DNA from: Bedellia somnulentella
Lineage: Eukaryota; Arthropoda; Insecta; Lepidoptera; Bedelliidae
Length of the DNA stretch: 64,000 nt
NCBI GenBank assembly: GCA_963576735.1
Contig: OY755187.1
Span: 744,001-808,000 of the forward strand
Direction: 5' to 3'
Notes under the pieces: generated by a model
Told to the model about the DNA's origin: nothing
The model's database searches: none
The model's input: the letters and a program-made list of their open reading frames with translations, nothing else
Position numbers and translations under genes: made by a program
Shown: positions 52,513 to 62,926 of the stretch, piece by piece
How positions within the stretch are numbered: position 1 is the stretch's first letter
Layout of the letters: the number at the start of each line of letters is the position of its first letter

Positions 52513-54255
52513 TTAGGGATACTGTCCTGTATGTTTTAGCAATTTTTTGGGCAAAACCTCTCTGTAAAGTGTTTAATTTCTTTTGTACGCCTAGTTTGTC
52601 CACTGCTGGTGCCCAACAGCTTGCTGCGTAAAGTACTATCGGTTTAATAACTGTTATATATATAGTTTTTATAATTTCTTGGTTAAGGCCCCAATTAATT
52701 TTAGCGCAACGTGCCATCACCTTGTAAATGTTTGTCGCCTTTTTGCATATTTCAGTGACGTGATCGTTAAAGGTAAGTTTGTTATCGAAGGTGAGCCCCA
52801 AGAGTTTTATTTTATTAGTTATTTGGATATTATGGTTTCCCATCATCAGCTCTGGTTCTGGTAGGTTGCGTTTATTTGTGACCACCATTGCGTATGTTTT
52901 ATTTGGTGCGAATGTAAGTTTGTTATCGGTTCCCCACTGTTGGATGTATGTGAGTGTATTGTTGGTTTCCTCTACGATATCTTGCACATTGTTCCCGGAA
53001 AAGATTAGGACTATGTAATCGGCAAAAGCTTGGTAATATGCATTCCTGGTTTCAAGCGAGTCAAGTAGAGGGTCTTGCAGCAAGTTCCACAGGGTGGGCC
53101 CGCTAATGGATCCTTGCATGCAGCCTTTATTTGTTGTTTTGGAGGTTTTTGCCCCGGAATATGAGATACTTATTTTTATATTGCTTTAATAACTACTTAG
53201 GACTAATTTAAGGTTTCTAGGACATCCTTTTTTTGCTACAGCACATTGGATCGCTGGCCACCATGCATTATCAAAGGCTCCCTGGATATCGAGTGAGACA
53301 ACAACGCTAATTTATTTATTTTGTACATTCTCTCTTAATGTAGTGATTAAATCATACAGTGCGTCCTCAGTGCAATGTTGGGGTATGAAACCATATTGCT
53401 TTTCATTCAGTTTTGGTAAGACGCAGTATTTAATTCTATTTATAAACATTTTTTCGATGATTTTACCTAGTACAGGGTTTAGGCCTATTGGTCTGTAAGA
53501 CTTTGGGTCGTTATAGTTATCTTTGCCAGGTTTACGTAAAGCGAGGACCTGACTCTCTTTCCAGGGTTCTGGAAGGTAGCCGAGTGCAAGGCATTTATTG
53601 GCTATTGCAAGGTATTCTTCCGGTGCTTCTTCAATCGCAACTTTACAGATATCTGCAGTGAAGCCATCCGGTCCTGGCGCTTTTTTGGGATTGAAACTGC
53701 TTATGGCTTGCTTTAGCTCTGCATTTGTGAAGGGTGGGTCATTTTCCGCTTCTTCTGAGTTGAGAAGGGTCTGTTCTGCCTCTAATCTTATTATTTTGTG
53801 GTAATCATTATCATCATTTGGATCATTTTCTGGGAAGAAGGTGGATGCTAATAATTTTGCTGAGTCGTCTGGTAGCAAAGTGTTTCCATTTTGGATCAAG
53901 GGTACATCGTTTTGTCGTCTGCTTGCTCTCCTGATGACTCTGTAGATTCCATCCCACATACTCTCTCTGTCCTGCTTTGAACAAAAATCTTTCCAGGTTA
54001 GTATTTGGGCTTCCTTGGCTTTTGTTTCATAGACTTCTTTGGCTTCTTGGTATTCTCTGATGGCATAGCTTTTCCGTCGCGGAGCAGCACAGTGTATTCA
54101 CCGATTTTTGTCATAAAGTCTGTTTAACTTTCAATTTCTTCGTTCCACCACGGTGGTTTATATTTAGGGGTGACTTGTAGTGCAGGGATGGATTTTTCGC
54201 AGGCTGTTTTTATGCCGGAGGTGAGGGTTGTGATAGTGGTTTCAAGGTGGTTTAG
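52513..54255 (-). pseudogene. 5' piece of the RNase-H LINE: linker and reverse transcriptase
   Basis: On the minus strand it encodes the segment after the endonuclease (PPWWNEEI, about 54150) and then the RT with KKAPGPDGF (about 53685), ESQVLALRKPGKDNY, YRPIGLNPVLGKIIEK and KQYGFIPQHCTEDAL (53312-53959). The second half (52481-53119) has GSISGPTLWN. The active site is FADY instead of FADD (about 53015), so the enzyme is dead. Coding ends at the copia 2 boundary with YRTVSL and resumes at 47099. Confidence 0.87.
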
Positions 54256-55924
54256 TTCTTTTATAAATAAAATAAAAAATAAATAAAAATTGTTTATTGC
54301 GCATTTTGAATTACATGGCGATTTTTCCAATGGCCCCTGCACTAGGTAAAACCTGTATTGCGGGTGGCCTTTCTCGATATTTACATTGATTTCTAAACTA
54401 AAATTATACACAAACATAATTATTAAAGAAAAACCTAACACTAAAAAAGTATACAAAATAAGCAGAACTAGGAAAATGATTTATAGAAAAAAAATAAAAA
54501 ATATATAAACTATTTTACTTGGATGTATCGTGTTTAAGAGAAAGTGTGTGTGAGTGAGTGTGAGGGGGCGTGTGTGTGAGTGTGAGTGAGTGTGTGGGGG
54601 CGTGTGGGGGCGTGTGTGTGTTTATGTGCGTGAATGAATGAGTGCGTGAAAAATGCTACTTCTGTCACTGTTGAACAATTAGGATGTCTTCTGTCTCAGA
54701 ATATGATAATGAGTGCAACCATGTAGCAACCATCTCCTTAGCCTTATGACTACAAACGCTAGAGATATCCAAAATTTTATTAATTTTATTGTAAATAAAT
54801 CCTGATAGGAACAATGGAAATCTCCCAGAGAATGCCGTTTTAAGTTTCGGGATGTTAAAAACTCTACCAGTATTTCTCAAGTGAGATAATTTTTTTGTTT
54901 CAACATCACTTTTACTTTTATGCATTTTTTCTACTTGTCGCAGAATAAATAATTTCCTAACTGACAAAACTTCGGCAACTTTATAGAGCTCAGTTGTTGG
55001 ATATAAGAATGGTAAACTTTAGCCAACTTTTAAAACTGCTCTCTGAGCTCTTTCGAGCTGTAATAGTACGGACCTGCAGCTACCACCCCATGCACCTATG
55101 CAGTATGTTAAAATAGACTCACACAATGCGTAATACACTATCTTTAGTGTTTCTTTGTCCATAGCGTGGCGAAGATTTTTAAAAACTGACATTAATTTAC
55201 GTACTCTTGAAGAAAGCAATTCAATATGGGGCCTAAAAGAAAGTTTATTATCGATAATAACTCCAAGATACTTTATTGTTTCACATTCACTCAATTTAGG
55301 ACATTGACAATGAACAAGCCCTTCACAACTAGAATTATGAGATACTATAATCAATGGTTCATGTGGCTGTGTGTTTTGTCTAATACTAAAAGTAAGAAAT
55401 TTAGTTTTAATAGTATTTAGACTTAACAAGTTAGCTGTCATCCAGTGTGAAACCTTATCAAAACCTTCCTGTGCGTGTTGCCTAGCCTTTTCCCAATTTT
55501 CACCCCAAAACAGGAGAGCAGTATCATCAGCGAATGTAAAAACTTCTCCTTGGAGTAGTTTGGTGTTACACAGATCGTTGATGTACATGAGGAAGAGAGT
55601 TGGTCCAAGGACGCTTCCCTGGGGTACACCATAGTATATAGGTTGCGGGTCACTAATTATTGAATCCACCTTAACAGACTGGGTCCTATCTGACAAGTAA
55701 TCCTTAAATAACTGCAACTGTAAGTCTCGTATTCCATAGCACTCAAGTTTGTTTAATAGATTAGAAACATGAACACTATCAAAAGCTTTTGCTAGATCAA
55801 TAAAAATCCCTATGCATTTTCTACCCTTATCAAGATTATCAGCAACCGTGTTTGTCAAATTTGTGACAGCATCAGTGGTTGAGAAACCCTTACGGAAACC
55901 ATATTGTTTGCTTGATAATAGCAT
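54256..55924 (-). mobile_element. 5'-truncated Jockey/CR1-like LINE, minus
   Basis: The RT (55924-55019) starts in KQYGFRKGFSTTDAV and has FIDLAKAFDSV (about 55800), GVPQGSVLGPTLF (about 55620), FADDTALLF (about 55525) and the C-terminal GAWGGSCRSVLLQLERAQ block. A TAA at 55019 interrupts the frame, which continues to 54665. The 3' UTR includes a GTGTGAG-rich low-complexity stretch (about 54535-54650) and ends in a TTTAT-type tail at 54256-54290 (seen as AAATA on the plus strand). The same family inserted at 12764-14398. Confidence 0.88.
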
Positions 55925-58390
55925 GCATCAGCCCCCCAATGAGAAGCAGTGAATCATTAGAGAATTGTCTTTCATTCATCAATGAGCTAAAAACTGAATT
56001 CAACAAAATCTTTAAAACTAAGGTAATACTGTGTAATACAAAATGCTCTTTTGCTGAATGGGCCACCGCTGGAATTAGAATAAGTAGAGATCACCTATAT
56101 AACATTTATAGAGAAAAGTCCTATAACTTCAACCAAGATTTTATTATTTATGTCAGAAATTATTCAAAAATTTTCAAAAAAGTTTGTGGTGAAGCTAAAT
56201 CTAGATGCATAAAACATAAAATTAAGAATTCTTCTAACAAGAGTAAGACTGTCTGGAAAATAATTAACAGTGAAACTGGAAAACTAAAGTCCCCGCATGA
56301 TCTCAATTTATTATTAGATAATGAACTGATACAGTCAAGATCACAAATTGCTGACATTTTTGAAAATCATTTTATAAATACCCCCACTCAGACAACAGAG
56401 AAATTAAATTCATGTCCCCAAAAAGCTCTTGAGTTGTTGGAACAAAATGTTACCAAAACAACAGCACAGTTTTCTTTCAAGTATGTTGACAGTAATGATA
56501 TAATTAAAAATTTTAAAACCATTAATCTTAAAAAAACCGAAGACATAACAGGAATGTCAGTTTTCGTCATAAACAGAATAATAAATATAATCGCTCCCCA
56601 TTTAACGATACTTTTTAATAAATGTATAGATATAGGAGAATTTCCAGACTGTATGAAGTTAAGTAGGCTCATCCCACTACATAAATCAGGAGATAGTCAG
56701 GACTTTACCAACTATAGGCCTATTTCTATTTTACCAGTTCTCAGTAAGGTTTTCGAGAAAATCATGTCCAACCAAATGCTTTCATATTTCAATAAAAATA
56801 ATATATTCCATGACGAGCAATATGGTTTTACTAAAGGTAGGTCTACTGTAGATGCAGGAGTGTCACTAATGAAACATATTTTTAATTCATGGGAAAACTC
56901 CCGGGATGCGTTAGGTATATTTTGTGACCTCACAAAAGCTTTTGATTGTGTAAAAAAGGAAATAGCGTTGACTAAACTTAAATATTACGGTTTTGACGAG
57001 CAAGCACTGAAATTAATGGCATCATATCTTGATAAAAGAACTTTAAAGGTAGATATTAATGGAACCACGTCGAAAGGATCGGAAATAGAGATGGGCGTTC
57101 CTCAAGGTTCTATACTTGGCCCATTACTGTTTCTGATTTATATTAATGATTTACCATTTATGGTACAAAAGTATTCTGAGATAGTTATGTTTGCAGATGA
57201 CACATCTTTAATATTTAATGTAGCGAGATCCTCTACATCTCTTGACGACGTAAATAAAGCTATCTCACTGGTATTGCATTGGTTTACTGCAAACAACCTG
57301 GTTCTGAATGCCAAAAAAACTAAATGTATTAAATTTACTTTACCGAATGTTAGGCAAGTTGACGCCAATATTGTTATTGACAGTGAAAAAGTAGAATTAG
57401 TGAAAGAGACAAAATTCCTAGGGATAATAATCGATTCTAAGTTGCAATGGGGACCCCATATACTAACACTTTCTAAAAGGCTGAGCTCAGCAGCGTATGC
57501 CGTGCGTAAGATTAGAGAAATAGCAGACATAGAAACAGCTCGCATTGTTTATTTCAGTTATTTTCATAGTATTATGTCGTACGGTATTTTATTATGGGGT
57601 AAAGCGGCTGATGTTCATAAAGTTTTTGTCTTACAAAAGCGAGCTATCCGATCTATTTACATGTTAAGGTCGAGGTATTCGTTGCGCGAAAAATTTAAAG
57701 ATATTGGCATTTTAACTGTCCCTTGCCAATACATATTTGAGAATTTAATGTATGCCAAAAAGAATATAGGCCAATTTAGTAAAGTTAGTGATAGGCATAC
57801 TGTTAACACTCGGAATAAGGAGAAACTTAACGTACCGAAGTGGAGACTTAATAAATTAAGTAACTCCTTTATGGGACTATCCCTGAAAATGTTCAATAAA
57901 CTCCCTTCTGACATATTGGAATTGCCTGTGGCATCTTTTAAAAAGGCAATTAAAGCCATGCTTTTAAAGAAATCTTACTACAGTGTTCAAGATTTTTTAA
58001 ACGACAAGGACCCAACGCGCACATGACCATGTCCGTAAAACTATAAATCTTCCCTCGTTATTCCTAGGAATAATTGTCTGGTGAGGATTTTTCTTCTCAC
58101 GTTATGTGATTGGTTTTTGTGATGGACAATTTATTTTAATTATGTCAAACTAGCGTTTGGTTTGGTCGCTTAGAAAATCTTTTGTAAAGTAAAAACATGT
58201 TTATAAACTGAAATTGTACAAACCATATTTTGAAAAAATGAAAAAATGTGAATGTAAAGAGTTTCTTTGTTGCTTCTTCTCTTTACGAACACCTTCCGAA
58301 GCAACGGATTAACGATTAATTTAAAACTTTGACGTTCAAAAAATGTTAGTATTTAACTTTATTTTGAAAAATAAACTTTTTTTTTTTTTT
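55925..58390 (+). mobile_element. 5'-truncated LINE with intact RT frame, plus
   Basis: From about 55926 the frame runs unbroken to the stop at 58024-58026. It encodes the endonuclease-RT linker, then the RT with SRLIPLHKSGDSQDFTNYRP (about 56666), FCDLTKAFDCV (about 56925), GVPQGSILGPLLFL (about 57094) and MFADDTSLIF (about 57187), and a C-terminal domain with FLGIIIDSKLQWGPH and GILLWG. The endonuclease and ORF1 are missing. The first ~17 codons of the open frame (from 55879) are antisense of the neighbouring LINE. The 3' UTR extends to about 58390 at a T run. Confidence 0.88.
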
Positions 58391-58399
58391 TTTGTATAG

Positions 58400-58735
58400 A
58401 AACACCAAACTTGTACATGAAATAAGCCATCGCGTCCTGTCGCCGCACGTGAATACTGAATCATGCTATAAGGATTATTTTTAAGTAATGGTTGCGCGGG
58501 CAAAAGATAGCCGTGAGTATATAAAGTTTGTAACTCTGATTTTTTGTTTGCATGGGTTTATTTTCGGAGATACGAACCGTTCATTAAAGCGCTTTCACAA
58601 TCACAAAGCTAAACTATTCAGGAGCGCTATAAGTTGGGCTAAATTTCACAAAGGTTGAGCAGTGATTGAAGAAAACTCAGATATTTTTAAAACTTCGCTA
58701 CTTCGTGCGAAGCTGGGCTGATCCACTACTTCTTA
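58400..58735 (+). mobile_element. Helitron-like repeat, second copy
   Basis: It is homologous to 17650-17972 along its length (GTTGAGCAGTGATTGAAGAA, and the end GTGCGAAGCTGGGCTGATCC). Its left boundary touches the LINE T tail. Confidence 0.6.
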
Positions 58736-58869
58736 ATAATAATATAACATTTTATAAGACTTCTCAGAATAAGGAATTAAAAACAGTTTAATCATCTTTT
58801 TTCCTGTAGCTTAATAATTTTACTTGATATGTAAATGCTAACTTATAGTTAAATACTTATCAAAAGGTT

Positions 58870-59040
58870 CTTAAAATGCCCTGAAAATGCGCCGAAACGG
58901 TCCCGTGCTTCCGAGGGCACGTTAAGCCGTCTGGCCCGGCTACTATTACGGTAGTAGTCGTTAGTGGACTATGACCAAATCGCCCTACGTAGGGTAGGCT
59001 CGAGCCCATTGGTAGGAACATATATGGACTGTGTGAAAAG
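58870..59040 (+). repeat. Interspersed repeat with GC-rich core
   Basis: The segment GGTCCCGTGCTTCCGAGGGC to CTCGAGCCCATT is GC-rich against an AT-rich background. It resembles LINE 3' UTR sequence I have seen in lepidopteran DNA. There is no second copy in the window. Confidence 0.4.
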
Positions 59041-59059
59041 GATGCTACGATAGTATATT

Positions 59060-59335
59060 TTCCTAAGTCATAAGTGTGTTTGCCGTGTAGTCTCGGTTTA
59101 AAATATCACTACTCCATTTCTACCCGTGGGTGATCGTAAGAGGCGACTAAGGGTATGGGGGCTTTTTAAGTGTTTTTTGGGCGATGTGGTTGGAGACCCG
59201 TCACTAAAAACATTTAGTATTACCATATTTTCCCCAATAAACTTTCAAAAGCTGAGGAATTTCTCATTCCAAAGCTCTGGATGCCCCGTTAAGGGATTTA
59301 TAGCCGTGAGTATATGTATATGTATGTATGTATGT
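59060..59335 (+). repeat. Lepidoptera-type interspersed repeat, plus copy with TATG tail
   Basis: It has CTACTCCATTTCTACCCGTG, GAGGCGACTAAGGG and a final GTGAGTATATGTATATGTATG tail. It is the most complete plus copy in the window. Confidence 0.8.
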
Positions 59336-59464
59336 CATAAGTGTGGTTAATTTTAATGGCTGGTAATGGTGAGAGAAAACATCGTGGAGAAACCCACGTG
59401 ACTAAGCTACTTATTAGTAGCTTTAGCTATAATAAGCTATAGTAGCTATAATATATAGTAACAT

Positions 59465-59640
59465 ACATACATATGTTACCTTTTACCAATTTCCTATCAT
59501 CCATCCTCTCTATGTGCCCAAACCATCTCAACATTGCTTTTTTCTTTTTTTTACAATTGCATCTTTTACACCACAATTTTTATGAATCACAGTAGTTCTC
59601 ACTCGATCACATAACTATGCATTACAATCTTTTGTCTATT
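59465..59640 (-). pseudogene. RTE-like LINE relic, minus
   Basis: On the minus strand AMLRWFG, HIERMDDRKLVK (about 59470-59540) is the characteristic C-terminal block of RTE-like LINEs, as in the relic at 36210. Little else survives. Confidence 0.6.
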
Positions 59641-60160
59641 TATTCCCATTAAAGTAGGTAAAAATTACCTACTTCTATACCTATTCCTCTCTGCCACCCC
59701 TTATTATTATAAGCCTACTACAGAGTTAGTGTCGTTGTCTATCTGCGGTTTAAATGGCCTTCCACACGATCGGTTTCCGACCACCGAACACCATGTCCTT
59801 GCCTGAGTTTATATAAAAATGGACAGTGTAGAAGTCTGTTGTTACAACCGATATTTAGTTGATGCCAACGGCCTTGGTCGCGAGCGCATCTCTTCTGACA
59901 AGCTGCGTCGGTTCGGTGGTCGGTTTCAACCATTTGCTCACTAATGTGAGCTTAATAGCAATCATTTGCAAATGACTTTTTTTTTAATTTTAGTATTTCA
60001 AATTAGCGGTTGCTGTTGCCGAATATTGGTTTGTCACATCATTTGTTTCGGTGCATTTTTCTTGCTGTTGTTTTATTAATTAAGTTAAATTCCTTTTTTA
60101 GTTAATAGTCCGGTCGACAAGTCGCAAGAAGTGGAGTTGGGTAGAAAAAGGTGGGAATTT
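59641..60160. other. Unassigned sequence
   Basis: It contains a short inverted pair, CGGTTTCCGACCACCGAAC (59779-59797) and GTTCGGTGGTCGGTTTCAACC (59912-59932), which may be the ends of a small foldback element. I see no gene. Confidence 0.4.
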
Positions 60161-60379
60161 AATGAAACTTGGAGATGTTGTTCAGGGATGGTTAATTAAC
60201 ATTTTGTCAAGTTTTGGACCTCGAGGACCCTTTGCAAAAAGAGGAGGGGGGGAGAACTGCAAAAATCTCGACCTTTCGTCAGTTTTTCGTCAATTACCTT
60301 TTTTCCTCACATCCTACGACAAAAGCGTTCAAAAACATTTTGTAGTACGTGAAATTATCTACAATTTGAGTACTCACAT

Positions 60380-61085
60380 ATGTCTCTATGTCAATTCCTT
60401 ACTGAGATATGGCGCTTCGCAGAAAATATTTTTTTCCGAAATTCAGCGGGAGCTAGCATCGAAGTGAAGCAAGAACATGAAGACGCCGACGTGTTGATCG
60501 TCAACACCGCCGTATCCAAAGCTAGCGAATTCGACAGCGTCATTATTATTGTTGAAGATACTTATTCTGTTGACGGCATTGGGTATGTCCATAAAGAACA
60601 TCTATCTTCAGAAAAGTGGAAGAGGTGGTGGTCCTAGTGTCCTCTACTCACCAAGTTCCTGTTCCTTTCCTCCCAAAGATATACTTTTCCTCCACGCAGT
60701 GAGTGGGTGTGATACCACGTCAGCACCGTATGGATTGGGGAAGAACAAAATTTGTAGCACCTATATGAAGAATACCGCCCTCTCTGCAGTAGTGGCTCCG
60801 TTTCTTACATCAAACGCTACTCCTCAGCAAATCAAGGACGCTGCAGAGAAAAGTTCCTGGTAGTAGTTTATGGAGGCAATATTGACAATGACAACCTTGA
60901 CGACTTGCGGTACCGATTATTTACACGATCAGTGACGAAAGCTAAATTGGAACTAGCCCGCCTACCACCGACAAGGGACGCTGCCAATTACCACTCCCTC
61001 CGCACTTACCAGCAAGTACAAGCGTGGTTAGGTAATGAACTTCGCCCATCAGTTTGGGGCTGGAGCCTAACCACGCGAGGGGTAC
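60380..61085 (+). pseudogene. Decayed gene of the uncharacterised SGCDTTS family, truncated by gypsy
   Basis: The frames at 60380-60637, 60549-60863 and 60905-61093 belong to one protein in shifted frames. In order they show EDADVLIVNTAVSKA and VIIIVEDT (a nuclease-like Asp-rich core, about 60480-60560), ILFLHAVSGCDTTSAPYGLG (about 60680), VYGGNIDNDNLDDLRY (about 60868) and VTKAKLELARLPP, then QVQAWLGNELRPSVWGW (about 61013). I recall this as an uncharacterised multicopy family in insects and other animals, with a PIN/FEN-like look at the EDT motif. At least two frameshifts are present, and the C-terminus is cut by the gypsy LTR at 61086. Confidence 0.65.
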
Positions 61086-61395
61086 TGTTATAACCCTTAT
61101 TTCTATGTACTTAGAGCTCAATCAGCATCTCAGTCACACTAGTAATTTTCCTTAGTATATTATTGAAAGTCAGCATTTCTTTGAATAATAGTTATTGTTT
61201 TATATTAATTCATTATTTTTAGTCAGTTAGATTCTGGACCTCGCGAGACGCGCATCTTGGCTTTAGCGCCTATCAACTTAGGAAATCAGTTCTTTGTTTC
61301 GTGTTGTGAGAATATTGGTGTTTTTCCTTTAATAAACTTTAGGGTGTATTTTGTAGTTTTTTTTTAAAAAGACTAACAGGGTCGGCCGCCTAACA
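61086..61395 (+). repeat. Gypsy 5' LTR
   Basis: A 310-bp segment bounded by TG and CA ends holds an AATAAA-like signal (about 61331) and directly precedes the primer site. The 3' LTR is outside the window, so identity cannot be measured. Confidence 0.8.
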
Positions 61396-61398
61396 AAT

Positions 61399-61415
61399 TG
61401 GTGTCAGAAGTGGGA
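61399..61415 (+). other. Gypsy primer binding site (tRNA-Leu type)
   Basis: TGGTGTCAGAAGTGGGA begins three bases after the LTR and matches the complement of a tRNA-Leu 3' end including CCA. Confidence 0.8.
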
Positions 61416-61924
61416 TTCTAGCGTGTTTCTTTCGTCGAAGAGATACCGAAGAAGCTAGAACAAAAACCAGGTCCCCTGCAAAAGTCTCTGATCGACAGTA
61501 AGACTTTGCCCATAGGCAAAGCCTGCATCAGCTACACATCACCCCAGGTCCGACGGTAAGCCTCGCCAGCCCGAGCCCGCGATCTCCGAACTCATCACCA
61601 GCGCCTTAGTCCCGCCGAGCGCCAGGCTAACTCAAGACAACATCGTGCTTCTTCTGCCAGCTCCTTCAAATTCAAGCATCGAACTTCAAATTGTGTTAGT
61701 GTCAAATTGTGTTAATGCTAAAATTCAGTTTTGTGAAGTGAATATGAACCGACGCTTCGTCATTTACATCGTGGTACTGTAAGTTTGCACAAATTATATA
61801 TTCCAGCCTTTTCGCCGAGCTGCTGCCAGGAGAAGTCTTCAAAACTAATTTTAATTTACTATTTTTACAAACTTTTTACAAATTTTTACATTTTCTATTT
61901 TCTATTTTTTCTCATTAATTTACC

Positions 61925-62926
61925 ATGTCTAAAGATACGCAAGTAAAAACTAAACAACTTAAAGACGAAACAGTTACAGATAAAGTTCCATTGTCAGTCT
62001 TAACAAAGTTTATAAAAGTCTATAATGGTGACCGTGAGTCACTCCCTGCATTCCTCACTAATTGTGAGAATGCTATATCGCTGTCCACCCCGGACCAACA
62101 GAATGTCTTATGTAAATTCATCATATCCCAATTAGAAGGCAAAGCACAAGTTGCGTGTAGCTTAAAAAGCTTTGACACTTGGAACGAAATAAAAACATTC
62201 TTAAAAAATACATTTGGAGAAAAGAAACATTCTACCCATCTTTTAGTAGACCTTCAAAATTGTAGGCAGTTATCTTCTGAAGATGTCACTAAATATTCGC
62301 TAAGGCTAGAGTCGATACTAACGAGAATCTTATCCGACATCCACTATAGCTGTTCAAATGAATTAGAACTCCCAGGCCGAGTAGCGGCCATGGAAGATTT
62401 GGCATTAAATACATTTTTATTAGGTTTAAACCCATCAATTAGTAACATAGTAAGGTGTAGAAACCCGTCATCGCTAAATGAAGCAATACAGCAAGCGATT
62501 GATGAGGAAAAATTATATAATTTATCCAGGTATTCAAATCGCTCACCCAGAACCTGTTCGACATGCAATAAACCAGGTCATAGCTCTTCAGAATGTTTCC
62601 GAAATAAAAGAAACTCCCCAGTTAACCGAAATAATTTCCGACCGACATTCCATGTGAGCCCAAATTCAAATAACTCTAGCTTAACTCCTAATTCACCTAA
62701 TAATAATAATACCAATAATTTTAACTCTAAATTTAATCCAAATAAAATCTGTAACTATTGTAAGAATAAAGGTCACATTATTCAAGAATGCCGTAAATTA
62801 AGATACAATAATAGTCAACGTAATAACCAATCTCTTAATAATAATTCTAGTAATTCTTCAGCTAACATTAACGAGTTGACTACCGAAATTAACTCAATTA
62901 ATTTAACAGCGAATGATTCCGATTAA
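61925..62926 (+). CDS. gag: Gypsy gag polyprotein
   Basis: The 333-codon ORF starts at ATG 61925 after the leader. The first two thirds form a retrotransposon capsid region (FIKVYNGDRESLPAFLTNCE, WNEIKTFLKNTFGEKK, LLVDLQNCRQLSSEDV). Two CCHC zinc knuckles follow: CSTCNKPGHSSSEC (about 62560) and CNYCKNKGHIIQEC (about 62750), for binding the element RNA. The C-terminus is Asn/Ser-rich. It ends at 62924-62926 and overlaps the first ATG of pol in the +1 frame by 14 bases. Confidence 0.92.
   Translation: MSKDTQVKTKQLKDETVTDKVPLSVLTKFIKVYNGDRESLPAFLTNCENAISLSTPDQQNVLCKFIISQLEGKAQVACSLKSFDTWNEIKTFLKNTFGEKKHSTHLLVDLQNCRQLSSEDVTKYSLRLESILTRILSDIHYSCSNELELPGRVAAMEDLALNTFLLGLNPSISNIVRCRNPSSLNEAIQQAIDEEKLYNLSRYSNRSPRTCSTCNKPGHSSSECFRNKRNSPVNRNNFRPTFHVSPNSNNSSLTPNSPNNNNTNNFNSKFNPNKICNYCKNKGHIIQECRKLRYNNSQRNNQSLNNNSSNSSANINELTTEINSINLTANDSD

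Noticed and set aside
55226..55634. Plus-strand small ORFs inside the minus LINE.
   Set aside because: They are antisense shadows of the RT domain at 55019-55924.
59739..59933. Minus-strand 64-residue ORF as a gene.
   Set aside because: It lies across a short inverted pair, has no recognisable domain, and is more likely part of a small foldback repeat.
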